DNA of 64,000 bases from Dyadobacter sp. SG02 (GCF_900109045.1 NZ_FNYL01000001.1:445386-509385); one strand, 5' to 3'; counted from the first letter of the stretch, positions 45,268 through 54,400 are shown. Notes: generated by a model from the sequence alone, not told the origin. Made by a program: numbers and translations.

Positions 45268-48200
45268 ATGAGTGAATCCCCTTTTCAAAAAGTTCTGAAA
45301 CGTTTCAGGATTGCCGGCGCAACGGCCCTGGCATGTTGCAGTCTGGTGGCTACGGCACAGACGGTGACGCCGGAAAAGCGCGTGCTGGTGTTTTCCAAAA
45401 CTGCCGGGTTTCGGCACTCCTCTATTCCCGCAGGGAAAACTGCCATCCTGAAACTGGGTAAAGAAACCGGTTTCGCGGTAGATACTACCGAGAATTCGGC
45501 TGCCTTTACCAACAAAAACCTGCAAAAATACAGCGCGGTCATATTCCTGAATACCACCGGTAATGTATTGAACGACAAGCAGCAGGATGCATTTGAGCGT
45601 TACATCCAGGCAGGCGGAGGCTTCGTAGGCATCCACGCTGCGACCGATACCGAGTATGACTGGCAATGGTACAACAAGCTCGCCGGGGCGCAATTCCTGA
45701 GCCACCCGGGCAACCCGAACGTGCAGGAAGGCGAAGCGTTTGTGGTGAATGATCAGCACCCGTCGATGGATGGTTTTCCTAAAAAATGGAAGATCAAGGA
45801 TGAGTTTTACGACTTCAAAAACTTCAATGAGAAAGTAAATGTCCTTGTCAAAATTGACGAGAAGACTTACAAGGATGGCAAAATGGGCGACAACCACCCA
45901 ATGTCGTGGTACCACGAGTTTGACGGTGGAAAGGCATTCTATACCAATTTCGGGCATGAAGACGCTACTTTCGTGAACCCGGTTTTTGTAAAACATCTTA
46001 CAGGCGGTCTCAACTGGGCCATGGCGTCGAAACTGGATTACTCGAAATCGCGTCCGGAAGAAAACCGTTTCACCAAAAAAGTACTGGCTTCCAAACTCGA
46101 TGAGCCAACTGAACTGGTAGTTCTCGATGATCAGCGTGTACTTCTCACAGAAAGAAAGGGTAAGGTGAAGCTTTATAATCCTAAAACCGGCAAGATTAAA
46201 CTCGTTGGTGAAGTGCCCGTTTATACCAAACAGGAATACGGACTGATGGGCCTGAATATCGACCCGAACTTTAAGACTAACAAACTGATTTACATGTACT
46301 ATTCGCCGCCATCGTCGGAGCCGGATACTGCCCAGCACTTATCGAGGTTCAAATACGACGATGTAAAGGACACCGTGCTGCTCAGCACAGAAGAAGTACT
46401 TTTAACCGTTCCTGTAAAGCGCACCGATTGCTGCCATACCGGCGGGTCGATTGCCTGGGACAACAAAGGCAACCTCTACCTTTCAACCGGTGACGACGTG
46501 AACCCGTTCCAATCCAATGGATACGGCCCCATCGACGAGCGCCCGGGACGTGAGGGTTGGGACGGACAGCATACTTCTTCCAATACCAATTCACTGAGAG
46601 GCAAGGTATTGCGGATTAAGCCACGCTACGGCGACCGCCGTGCGAATATGCCGGGCGGTACTAACCTTTATGATATTCCCGAAGGCAACCTGTTCCCTCC
46701 CGGAACTGACAAGACGCGGCCGGAAATCTACGTAATGGGTACCCGCAACCCTTACCGCATTTCCGTGGACCAACACACAGGTTATTTGTATTGGGGTGAT
46801 GTAGGCCCGGACGCATCGAATGATGATCCAAAACGCGGCCCGAGAGGTTATGACGAGGTAAATCAGGCAAGAAAGGCAGGTTATTTCGGTTATCCGCTGT
46901 TTATCGGGAACAACAGGCCTTATATCGATTTCAACTTCGCCGATAGTACTTCCGGCAAGCCGTTCGATCCTTTGAAACCGATCAATAACTCGCCGCATAA
47001 CACTGGTATACAGGAGCTACCGCCTGCTCAGCCTGCATTCATTTACTATCCATACGCGGATTCGCCGGAATTTGGAACGATCGTGGGTAAGGGTGGACGT
47101 AATGCCATGGCCGGACCAGTGTACTATGCTGCTGATTTTCAGGATAGCAAGGTTAAATTCCCTTCCTATTATAATGGAAAGTTCTTCGCTTATGACTGGA
47201 TCCGCGATTACATCAACATCGTGACCATGAACGAGAAGGGCGACCTGCAAAGCATCGAACGCTTTATGCCGGACACCAAGTTCAGCCACCCTATCGACAT
47301 GCAATTTGCCAAAGACGGTTCATTGTATACATTGGAATACGGCCCGAACTGGTTTGCCCAAAACGACGAAGCCAGCCTTTCGCATATTACCTTCAATGCA
47401 GGCAACCGCGTGCCGGTGGCTATCGCAAGCGCTACTAATACGACGGGAGCAACACCTTTGAAAGTCAATTTTTCTTCAAAGGGCTCTCTGGATCACGACG
47501 GCGACCCGATCAAATATGAATGGTCGTTTGGCAAAGGCCTGCCGAAGAGCACGCTGGCTAACCCGAGCTTTACATACTCTAAACCAGGAGAATACACTGC
47601 TACTTTGAAAGTGACAGACAATGCTGGGAACTCGAACACCTCGGACGTGATCGTGCGCGTGGGTAATGCGATTCCAAAAGTGGATGTGGCCATTAAAGGC
47701 AACAAAACTTTCTATTGGAATGACAAACCTGTGAACTACGAAGTTTCTGTTTCGGATAAGGAAGACGGCAGCCTTGCAACCAAGAAAATCCCGGAAGACG
47801 AAGTGACGCTGACCATCAATTACCTCGAAGGTTTCGATAAAACACAGCTCGCACAAGGCCACCAGGCCAACACCGGCTTTGAAACTGGCAAGCGGATGAT
47901 CGAGTTGAGCGATTGCAAGGCTTGCCACTCGATCGACAAGAAATCGATCGGTCCGGCTTACCGCGAAGTTGCAAAAAAATACAAAAGCGAGCGCAACTCG
48001 TTGAAAACGCTCACCGACAAAGTTCTGAAAGGTGGAAGCGGCGTTTGGGGCGAGCAGGCGATGCCGGGCCACCCGCAACATAAGCCGGAGGAAGTGGAAG
48101 AGATGGTGAAATACATTCTCGGCCTCGCAAATGAAAAGGCTGTCGATAAGAAACCTTTGAAAAGCTCATACGTGACGCAGGCTAAAAAGAAAGACGGTTC

Positions 48201-48675
48201 GTACATTTTCACAGCCAGCTACACCGACAAAGGTGCGGGCAATATGGGCCCATTGACCGGTTCCAAAACCGTTGCATTGCGTCCGGCGACTTTGATGGCA
48301 AATATGGCCGACACGACCAAAAGCACCTTCAAATACAAAGGCGACAATGGCAGTGAAATGGTGATCGGTATGAAAGACGGCGGCTTTATCGCTTTCGACG
48401 ACATCGATCTGACCGAGATTTCGAAATTGGCTATTGCAGTTGGAAGCAATGCCGCCCGTTCCGCCGGCGGAACGCTGGAGGTTCGCCTCGATGGTGTTGC
48501 AGGCGCCAAAATTGGTGAAGGCAAAGTGGATAAGTCCGAAACCATCAGTGTTCCCGTAAAGGCACCTGTGGATGGCAAGCTGCATAAGGTCTATTTTGTA
48601 TTTAAAAATGCAGAAGCTGGTAACAAGCCATTGTTCTCGATAGAGTCCGTGCGGTTTGAGAATGCTGCATTGTAA
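45268..48675 (+). CDS. multidomain ThuA / PQQ-type glucose-sorbosone dehydrogenase / PKD / cytochrome c / CBM6-like protein
   Basis: A 1135-residue exported protein; ATG at 45262 is an alternative start, and codons further upstream overlap a terminator. Domains in order: signal peptide (to about 31); ThuA domain (about 37-255, KRVLVFSKTAGFRHSSIPAGK, GIHAATD); glucose/sorbosone-dehydrogenase-like beta-propeller (about 275-700, ERKGKVKLYNP, MGLNIDPNF, YEYGPNWF-type end); PKD domain (about 712-800, DHDGDPIKYEWSFG); class I cytochrome c with CKACH at 883-887 and a later AMPGHP methionine; CBM6-like module (about 970-1135). It probably oxidises a sugar in the periplasm or at the surface and passes electrons to its own haem. 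Haem attachment would need the Ccm system of this window. Confidence 0.92.
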   Translation: MSESPFQKVLKRFRIAGATALACCSLVATAQTVTPEKRVLVFSKTAGFRHSSIPAGKTAILKLGKETGFAVDTTENSAAFTNKNLQKYSAVIFLNTTGNVLNDKQQDAFERYIQAGGGFVGIHAATDTEYDWQWYNKLAGAQFLSHPGNPNVQEGEAFVVNDQHPSMDGFPKKWKIKDEFYDFKNFNEKVNVLVKIDEKTYKDGKMGDNHPMSWYHEFDGGKAFYTNFGHEDATFVNPVFVKHLTGGLNWAMASKLDYSKSRPEENRFTKKVLASKLDEPTELVVLDDQRVLLTERKGKVKLYNPKTGKIKLVGEVPVYTKQEYGLMGLNIDPNFKTNKLIYMYYSPPSSEPDTAQHLSRFKYDDVKDTVLLSTEEVLLTVPVKRTDCCHTGGSIAWDNKGNLYLSTGDDVNPFQSNGYGPIDERPGREGWDGQHTSSNTNSLRGKVLRIKPRYGDRRANMPGGTNLYDIPEGNLFPPGTDKTRPEIYVMGTRNPYRISVDQHTGYLYWGDVGPDASNDDPKRGPRGYDEVNQARKAGYFGYPLFIGNNRPYIDFNFADSTSGKPFDPLKPINNSPHNTGIQELPPAQPAFIYYPYADSPEFGTIVGKGGRNAMAGPVYYAADFQDSKVKFPSYYNGKFFAYDWIRDYINIVTMNEKGDLQSIERFMPDTKFSHPIDMQFAKDGSLYTLEYGPNWFAQNDEASLSHITFNAGNRVPVAIASATNTTGATPLKVNFSSKGSLDHDGDPIKYEWSFGKGLPKSTLANPSFTYSKPGEYTATLKVTDNAGNSNTSDVIVRVGNAIPKVDVAIKGNKTFYWNDKPVNYEVSVSDKEDGSLATKKIPEDEVTLTINYLEGFDKTQLAQGHQANTGFETGKRMIELSDCKACHSIDKKSIGPAYREVAKKYKSERNSLKTLTDKVLKGGSGVWGEQAMPGHPQHKPEEVEEMVKYILGLANEKAVDKKPLKSSYVTQAKKKDGSYIFTASYTDKGAGNMGPLTGSKTVALRPATLMANMADTTKSTFKYKGDNGSEMVIGMKDGGFIAFDDIDLTEISKLAIAVGSNAARSAGGTLEVRLDGVAGAKIGEGKVDKSETISVPVKAPVDGKLHKVYFVFKNAEAGNKPLFSIESVRFENAAL

Positions 48676-48698
48676 AACCGATTTAAATAATGGATAGT

Positions 48699-48736
48699 AA
48701 AAGCGGGCGCTCCTGGTAAGTGCCCGCTTTTGCATT
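48699..48736. terminator. terminator after the ThuA fusion gene
   Basis: A 10-bp stem (48699-48708 with 48722-48731) with a 13-base loop and T-rich end. It lies 24 bases after the stop and 12 bases before the T9SS-tail remnant on the other strand. Confidence 0.75.
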
Positions 48737-48747
48737 GAGGTAGTTAA

Positions 48748-48978
48748 CTATTTCTGAATCACCATTTTCTTCACGCCATTGCTTTTTCCGTCAGTGACCA
48801 GGTCGTAAAGAAATACGCCATTGTGAAAATCACCTGCTGAAATTGTCAGACTTCCGTTACCACGCTCTTTTACGGGATAGGAATTCACTTTCACCCCACC
48901 TACTGAATAAACGTCTATCACCGCATCTTTCACCGATTGCGGAACGTCATTCTCTACCCAAATGGCCGTGTTGCGTTT
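48748..48978 (-). pseudogene. orphan T9SS C-terminal sorting-domain remnant
   Basis: The frame is open for about 77 codons from a stop at 48979-48981. It reads ...TAIWVENDVPQSVKDAVIDVYS, GNGSLTISAGDF, GVFLYDLVTDGK and KKMVIQK. This is the tail that ends Bacteroidota surface proteins sorted by type IX secretion (the VP..V..A.I.VYD.GG..V...G.G.L.I.....G.YLY.L pattern). Nothing upstream encodes a passenger: the frame is stopped and the next gene ends at 49012. No good start codon precedes it. It is best seen as the remaining 3' end of a deleted secreted-protein gene. Confidence 0.65.
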
Positions 48979-49011
48979 TTATACGGTTTGATCGGCAGTT
49001 ACAAGCGCCTC

Positions 49012-49812
49012 TCAGCTCGCAAACCCTTCAATCCCCAATCCAAACAAAGCGAAATCATACTTCACAGGATCATTGGGATCGAGCAGGCGGAGCGAAGCTG
49101 TAAGCTCAGTGGCAGTTTGCCAGTCGGTGACGGGACGTTTGATGAGGCCCAGCACACGTGCGACCCGGTCGACGTGGACGTCGCAGGGGCAGACGAGTTG
49201 TGTGGGACGGATGGTGTTCCAGATGCCGAAGTCGACGCCGTGGTCGTCTTTGCGGACCATCCAGCGCAGGAACATGTTCAGGCGCTTGCACGAGGATTTG
49301 CGCGCGGGTGTAGCGATGTGTTTGCGCGTGCGTACGGGGAAGTTTTCGGAGTTGGAGAAGAAGTCGTGGAAACCGATAAGGCCGTTTTCAATCATAACGT
49401 CCGTGGGTTTCATATGGCTGCTGAATGCGAATTCCAGCGAGTCGTGGATTTTGTAGTATTCCTGAAAGAAATGCAGGAAATAGAGCGTATCGGTGGCGTT
49501 GAAAGTGCGGTGTTTGAAATACAGGAATGGTTTCAGGTCGCTTTCATGGTGGTTCCGCACGAAGTCGTAAGGTGCATTGTCCATCAATGCGGCCAATTCC
49601 AGGCATTTGTTGATAATGGTTTTGCGCTGGCCCCAGGCGAGTACCGCGGCCCAGAAACCCATGATTTCAATATCCTGCTTCAAAGAGAACCGGTGCGGGA
49701 TGCTGATCGGGTCGAAGGGAATAAAATCCGGCCTGTTGTACTGGGCTACCTTTTCATCGAGCAGCTCGGCGACGTAGGATGGCGGGTACGCGGTGTGATT
49801 AACGTCTGGCAT
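49012..49812 (-). CDS. TIGR02757 / DUF2400 family protein
   Basis: A 266-residue protein. RPDFIPFDPISIPHRFS, DIEIMGFWAAVLAWGQRKTIINK, NMFLRWMVRKDDHGVDFGIW and CDVHVDRVARVLGL are the conserved blocks of this family. The fold suggests a relation to the HhH-GPD DNA glycosylase superfamily, but no activity is established. No signal peptide. It overlaps the next upstream gene by 14 bases, so the two are translated from one transcript. Confidence 0.9.
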   Translation of the reverse strand: MPDVNHTAYPPSYVAELLDEKVAQYNRPDFIPFDPISIPHRFSLKQDIEIMGFWAAVLAWGQRKTIINKCLELAALMDNAPYDFVRNHHESDLKPFLYFKHRTFNATDTLYFLHFFQEYYKIHDSLEFAFSSHMKPTDVMIENGLIGFHDFFSNSENFPVRTRKHIATPARKSSCKRLNMFLRWMVRKDDHGVDFGIWNTIRPTQLVCPCDVHVDRVARVLGLIKRPVTDWQTATELTASLRLLDPNDPVKYDFALFGLGIEGFAS

Positions 49813-50011
49813 GGCTACCTCCGAACAGGTAAGCCAGCACGCGTGAGATACCTGAGAAAATCATCACAATTCCCGAAAAGAGGAATGTAAAAATGGCGAT
49901 AAACGGATACAGCAACGTAAACATGACGGTCCAAACCTTATAGCCTGCCGTATTTTTCAGCGCTTCGCGCTCTTCTTCCCTTTTGGAACGAAACTGAGGT
50001 GCGTGTTTCAT
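49799..50011 (-). CDS. small membrane protein
   Basis: A 70-residue protein from the ATG at 50011 (MKHAPQFRSKREEEREALK); the frame also has an upstream TTG at 50035, less likely. A charged N terminus is followed by two hydrophobic segments (about 26-44 and 47-62). No family recognised. It lies between the LysM gene (16 bases upstream) and the TIGR02757 gene, which it overlaps. Confidence 0.7.
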   Translation of the reverse strand: MKHAPQFRSKREEEREALKNTAGYKVWTVMFTLLYPFIAIFTFLFSGIVMIFSGISRVLAYLFGGSHARR

Positions 50012-50027
50012 AATATCTTTTCCGTAG

Positions 50028-51020
50028 TTATTCAAGATAACTCACTACGGCCCTGAATCGTTTGCTGTTAGGAGAAACTTTTTCAAATGCGCGCGACGAA
50101 AGTTTGATCACAATGTCGTCATTCGCGCTTGTGTCGGGAATGCGGCCGATAATGCGGACGATGATTTTTTCCTGGTTGTATTCATTCAAAACTTCTACCA
50201 GCGATCCAATCGGCGCGGAGCGGTGCAAACCGAGGAATTTGCTGGTACTTTCGTCCGTTTCGATCACCTCTGCGAGGCCCGATTCCGATTTTTTCTTGCT
50301 TTTCACGACTTTCGGCGGAGCTACTTCTTCCACAGGCTTCACTACCTTCTCCGGAACTGCCGTTTTCGCTTTCACTGAATCCTTTACAACAGTAGTAGCA
50401 ACCTTTGGAGCAGGGGGTGTCGCCACAGGTGCGGCGGCTTTTTCTGCACCTTTTTCGCTTACGATCAGCTCCTGGCCGTCTTTAAGGTTATCGTCTGTGA
50501 GATTGTTCCATTTACGGAGATCGGCCATCAGCACGCCATACTTAACAGCCACGCGGTACAGTGTCTGTCCCGGTTCTACTTTGTGAATGCCGTTTGCGGG
50601 AAGCGCGGTAGCCGAAGATGCCGACGGTGCGGAGGTGCTGGTAGCCACCGAAGGAGTGTCGGCAACGGGTTTGGTTTCTTTCACCTCAGCCTTTACCAAT
50701 TCCTTTTTCTCCTCTTTCTTATCGTCTTTTTTGGAGTCTTTCTTTGCAACTTTGGGCGTGTAAGGCACCCGTATCGTTTGCCCCGACTGGATCTGGTCGC
50801 TCATGCCAGGATTGGCTTCGCGCAATGCGTGGATGGTCGTTCCGTACTGGCGAACCACGGCAAACATCGTCTGCCCCGGATTGACCTTATGAATAACGAA
50901 AATCTTCCCCCCTACCTTCTCGACCCCTACGGAATCAACAGCATTCAATCCCTTAGCCCGGGCACTCGTCAAACCTGTCATCAATCCTGCCAAAAGGACC
51001 AGGCAAAAAATGTATTTCAT
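50028..51020 (-). CDS. LysM and RlpA-like (DPBB) envelope protein
   Basis: A 330-residue exported protein. The signal peptide ends near ARA-KG (about 23). Two LysM peptidoglycan-binding modules lie at about 42-86 and 145-188, joined by a Lys/Glu- then Ala/Ser-rich linker. A second Ala/Val/Lys-rich linker leads to a C-terminal double-psi beta-barrel (about 250-330, GLHRSAPIGSLVEV...VRIIGRIPD...IKLSSRAFEKV) like that of RlpA. RlpA in other bacteria cleaves naked glycan strands; the catalytic residues here are not checkable by eye, so a structural role is possible. Confidence 0.88.
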   Translation of the reverse strand: MKYIFCLVLLAGLMTGLTSARAKGLNAVDSVGVEKVGGKIFVIHKVNPGQTMFAVVRQYGTTIHALREANPGMSDQIQSGQTIRVPYTPKVAKKDSKKDDKKEEKKELVKAEVKETKPVADTPSVATSTSAPSASSATALPANGIHKVEPGQTLYRVAVKYGVLMADLRKWNNLTDDNLKDGQELIVSEKGAEKAAAPVATPPAPKVATTVVKDSVKAKTAVPEKVVKPVEEVAPPKVVKSKKKSESGLAEVIETDESTSKFLGLHRSAPIGSLVEVLNEYNQEKIIVRIIGRIPDTSANDDIVIKLSSRAFEKVSPNSKRFRAVVSYLE

Positions 51021-51812
51021 TTAATATGAAAGCGTTAAACTCGAAAACTCGTTGCTATTTTTCAGATAAACCAGTGTGGACGCTTTCAGCATCATCGTCG
51101 AGCGGCCTGTTCCTTCCCGCTCTTCCGATAGTTTCTCGTGTAAAACCTGTTGCTTCTGATCGGTTACTATGAGGAGGTATTGCACTGTTTTATCTTGCTC
51201 GTAAATATAATAAGAAAAGATTATATAGGGTCTTTTCTCCAAATAATCAATGGCTACCGCGGTGTGGCCGCCCGTTGCGTCGTTGATAAATTGCGCGAGC
51301 CGTTCGAAGTACATATTCTCTCCGATGTAACGAACGGGTTCTGCTAAAATTATTTCGTCATCCGGTTCCGGCAATTCCGCATTCAGGGGCAGGAGCTCGC
51401 CGGTCGATGCATTGCAAAGCAGGTGTTCAAACGAATCGCCCTGCTTGGTTGCCACTTCCAGCAAACCTCCCCCGGCATTCCTGATAAGCAAATGGTTAGG
51501 TAAAATCCATGATAAAAACCCTGTTTCGACATTCACCGCCAACAGATCCGTCGGTTCGGGGACTTCGGGGTAGCGGTAGTTATGTAAATAAATATGCTGA
51601 TCGGAAAAAGCCGTCAGCGACGTCCACCAATCGGTGCCTTCCACCTGCCGCTGCCATTTCACTGCAAGATGATCGGTATCGATCACCGCGAAGGATACCT
51701 CGTGACGTTCCGCATTGCGTAACTCAATGGCCCACAGAGAACTATCCGGATTCGCATCGGGCATTACCCGCCATATGTTTTCCGAAAAGCGGAACGAAAA
51801 AAGATTTTGCAA
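51021..51812 (-). CDS. DUF4905-type protein
   Basis: A 263-residue protein with TTG as first codon (LQNLFSFRFSENIWRVM); an ATG at codon 17 is the alternative. It is rich in Trp, Tyr and beta strands with WD-like repeats (VKWQRQ, FLSWILPN, RPYIIFSYYI), giving a propeller-like look. I recall such sequences as DUF4905 from Cytophagales, but this label is from memory. No signal peptide or catalytic motif. It is divergent from kdsB; the starts are 45 bases apart. Its stop abuts the LysM gene's start. Confidence 0.75.
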   Translation of the reverse strand: MQNLFSFRFSENIWRVMPDANPDSSLWAIELRNAERHEVSFAVIDTDHLAVKWQRQVEGTDWWTSLTAFSDQHIYLHNYRYPEVPEPTDLLAVNVETGFLSWILPNHLLIRNAGGGLLEVATKQGDSFEHLLCNASTGELLPLNAELPEPDDEIILAEPVRYIGENMYFERLAQFINDATGGHTAVAIDYLEKRPYIIFSYYIYEQDKTVQYLLIVTDQKQQVLHEKLSEEREGTGRSTMMLKASTLVYLKNSNEFSSLTLSY

Positions 51813-51857
51813 TTTTTTACCTTTATTTTGAACTCTAATTTAACTGATAACGACCTC

Positions 51858-52601
51858 GTGCGCATTCTAGGAATAATACCGGCCCGCTATGCTTCTACCC
51901 GCTTCCCTGCCAAGGCTTTGGTGGATATCGGAGGAAAAAGTATGATCCAGCGGGTCTACGAACAAGCGTCCAAAGCTACGCAACTCGATCAGGTAATCGT
52001 AGCGACCGATGATGAAAGAATATTGAACCACGTCCGCGAATTCGGCGGAACGGCGGTTATGACCTCACCAGATCACCAAAGTGGCACCGACCGCTGCTTC
52101 GAAGCGCTAGGCAAGACGGAAGCCAGTTACGATTACGTCATCAACATCCAGGGCGACGAACCGTTCATCAGCCCCGAGCCGATCGATCACCTGGCCTCGG
52201 TACTGAATGGGGAAACCGAACTGGCTACATTAGTAAAAGTGATCGACAATGACGACATTCTCTTTAATGTGAATGTGCCAAAGGCAGTTTTGAACAAAAG
52301 AAACGAAGTGATGTATTTCAGCCGACAAACGATCCCCTATTTGCGCAATGCCCAGAGCCAGGATGAGTTTCTGAAATCACATGTTTTTTATAAACACATC
52401 GGCATTTACGCTTACAGAACTGATGTTTTGGCGGAAATAACCCAACTTCCAGTGTCTTCGCTGGAAAAAGCCGAAGCATTGGAGCAGCTCCGCTGGCTGG
52501 AAAACGGCTACGCGATCAGGGCCGTAGTTACTTCGGACGATTCACACGGTGTGGACACGCCCGACGACCTTGACAGGGTTACCCGAAAATTTTTGCCGTA
52601 A
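51858..52601 (+). CDS. kdsB: 3-deoxy-manno-octulosonate cytidylyltransferase
   Basis: A 247-residue enzyme from the GTG at 51858 (VRILGIIPARYASTRFPAK). An in-frame ATG-less extension of 17 codons upstream overlaps the divergent neighbour's start and is not supported. PARYASTRFPAKAL holds the CTP-binding loop, QGDEPFI binds metal and nucleotide, and the late HGVDTPDDL block is typical. It activates KDO as CMP-KDO for lipopolysaccharide inner core, showing that the organism makes KDO-containing LPS. Confidence 0.95.
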   Translation: MRILGIIPARYASTRFPAKALVDIGGKSMIQRVYEQASKATQLDQVIVATDDERILNHVREFGGTAVMTSPDHQSGTDRCFEALGKTEASYDYVINIQGDEPFISPEPIDHLASVLNGETELATLVKVIDNDDILFNVNVPKAVLNKRNEVMYFSRQTIPYLRNAQSQDEFLKSHVFYKHIGIYAYRTDVLAEITQLPVSSLEKAEALEQLRWLENGYAIRAVVTSDDSHGVDTPDDLDRVTRKFLP

Positions 52602-52767
52602 CAGGCATTTGTGGAATGCATTTTTTACGAGGAAGGTTAACGTATAAGGATTAGCCGTATATTTCTTAAAAAACGTTAAAACCGTTTTACGTATACGACC
52701 AGCTTCTACCGATGCGTTAGCCTTTTATTGTTTTTAAACTAATTACCACTTTTGAAAAACGAGTCTT

Positions 52768-54333
52768 ATGCAATATAACATCCTGTGGGCCGATGACGAA
52801 ATAGATCTTCTCAAACCGCATATCATGTTCCTTACCAATAAAGGTTACAACGTGACGCCCGTGAACAGCGGCGCGGATGCGCTGGACCGCATCGAGAACG
52901 ACCGGTTCGACATTGTTTTCCTCGACGAAATGATGCCGGGGATGACGGGCCTCGAAACCCTCGCGCAGATCAAGCAGCAGCAGCCGAACCTGCCCGTCGT
53001 GATGATCACTAAAAGCGAGGAGGAGCATATTATGGAGGATGCCATCGGTTCCAAAATCGACGATTACCTCATTAAGCCACTGAATCCTAATCAGATATTA
53101 CTTTCTGTCAAAAAAATACTGGATAACAAACGCCTGGTAACAGAAAAAACGACCCTCAGTTACCAGCAGGAATTCCGCAGCCTGGCCATGCAATACCAGG
53201 ACCGCATTGGTCACGAGGAATGGGCCGATATTTACAAAAAACTCATTTACTGGGAGCTCGAACTCGAAAGCTCCGACGACCAGGGGATGGCCGAGGTTTT
53301 CAGTATGCAAAAAAGCGAGGCGAATGCCAATTTCTGTAAATTCATCGAAGACGAATATGAAGAATGGCTGAACGACCCACGTTCAGACAAACCGATCCTC
53401 TCCCACCAGTTGATGAAACAGAAGGTATTCCCGCATCTGAAAGGATCGAGTGAACCGGTTTTCTTCCTGCTGATTGACAACTTCCGTTATGATCAATGGA
53501 AAATGATCCAGCCAATCATGCAAGAGTTTTTCAATATCGAAGAGGAATCATCGTACTACTCCATTTTGCCCACGACAACGGGCTACGCACGTAATGCGAT
53601 CTTCTCCGGCCTGATGCCGAGCGAAATGGAGCGCAAGCATCCGCAATGGTGGGTGAGCGACGAAAATACTCCGGAAGGTGAAGAAGGACTGAATAACCAC
53701 GAGCAGGATTTCCTTCAAAAGCAACTGGAAATGAACCATTTGAATATCAAGTTTTCATACAACAAGATATTGAATACCAACCAGGGCAAAGCACTGGTGG
53801 ATACGTTCAACAACCTGCTGACCAACCAGTTGAATGTGATTGTCTACAACTTTGTGGATATGCTTTCCCACGCCCGCACGGACGTGCAGATGATCAAGGA
53901 GCTCGCGCCCGACGAAGCAGCCTACCGTTCGATCACCCGCTCGTGGTTCCAGCATTCGCCGCTGCTTGATTTCATCCGTAAAGTAGCCGAGAAAAAAGGT
54001 CGTCTGATCCTTACCACCGACCACGGTATGATCCGCGTACAGAAACCTGTAAAAATCATCGGCTACCGCGAAACGAATACAAACCTCCGTTACAAACACG
54101 GCAAGAACCTCGGCTTCGACGACAACCATTTGATGGTATGCCGCAAACCGGAGCGCATTTTCCTGCCCAAACCGCACGTTTCGACTTCGTACGTGTTTAC
54201 GAAAGAGGATTATTTTTTCGCATATCCGAACAACTACAACCAATACGTGAACCTTTACCGCGACACCTTCCAGCATGGTGGCGTATCGCTTGAAGAGATG
54301 ATCATTCCGGTGATCGATATGAAAGCGAAATAG
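52768..54333 (+). CDS. porX: T9SS response regulator PorX (receiver-PglZ)
   Basis: A 521-residue protein. Residues 1-120 form a CheY-like receiver: acidic pair Asp9/Asp10, phosphoacceptor Asp53 in FLDEMMPGMTG, and Lys103 in LIKPLNP. From about residue 200 comes a PglZ domain of the alkaline-phosphatase superfamily (NFRYDQWK, GYARNAIFSGLMP, NFVDMLSHARTD, TTDHGM). This receiver-PglZ architecture is that of PorX, which with the kinase PorY and sigma factor SigP controls type IX secretion genes and has a phosphodiesterase activity. Full length. A terminator follows. Confidence 0.93.
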   Translation: MQYNILWADDEIDLLKPHIMFLTNKGYNVTPVNSGADALDRIENDRFDIVFLDEMMPGMTGLETLAQIKQQQPNLPVVMITKSEEEHIMEDAIGSKIDDYLIKPLNPNQILLSVKKILDNKRLVTEKTTLSYQQEFRSLAMQYQDRIGHEEWADIYKKLIYWELELESSDDQGMAEVFSMQKSEANANFCKFIEDEYEEWLNDPRSDKPILSHQLMKQKVFPHLKGSSEPVFFLLIDNFRYDQWKMIQPIMQEFFNIEEESSYYSILPTTTGYARNAIFSGLMPSEMERKHPQWWVSDENTPEGEEGLNNHEQDFLQKQLEMNHLNIKFSYNKILNTNQGKALVDTFNNLLTNQLNVIVYNFVDMLSHARTDVQMIKELAPDEAAYRSITRSWFQHSPLLDFIRKVAEKKGRLILTTDHGMIRVQKPVKIIGYRETNTNLRYKHGKNLGFDDNHLMVCRKPERIFLPKPHVSTSYVFTKEDYFFAYPNNYNQYVNLYRDTFQHGGVSLEEMIIPVIDMKAK

Positions 54334-54348
54334 CAATTCCAAATATGC

Positions 54349-54388
54349 AAAAAGGGCGCCTGAGTTGATCAGACGCCCTTTTTTGTTG
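54349..54388. terminator. terminator between porX and ftsE
   Basis: Stem AAAAAGGGCG (54349-54358) pairs with CGCCCTTTTT (54374-54383), with further partial pairing inside. It has A and T runs on both sides, serving two convergent genes. Confidence 0.8.
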
Positions 54389-54400
54389 ACTTAAATATGG

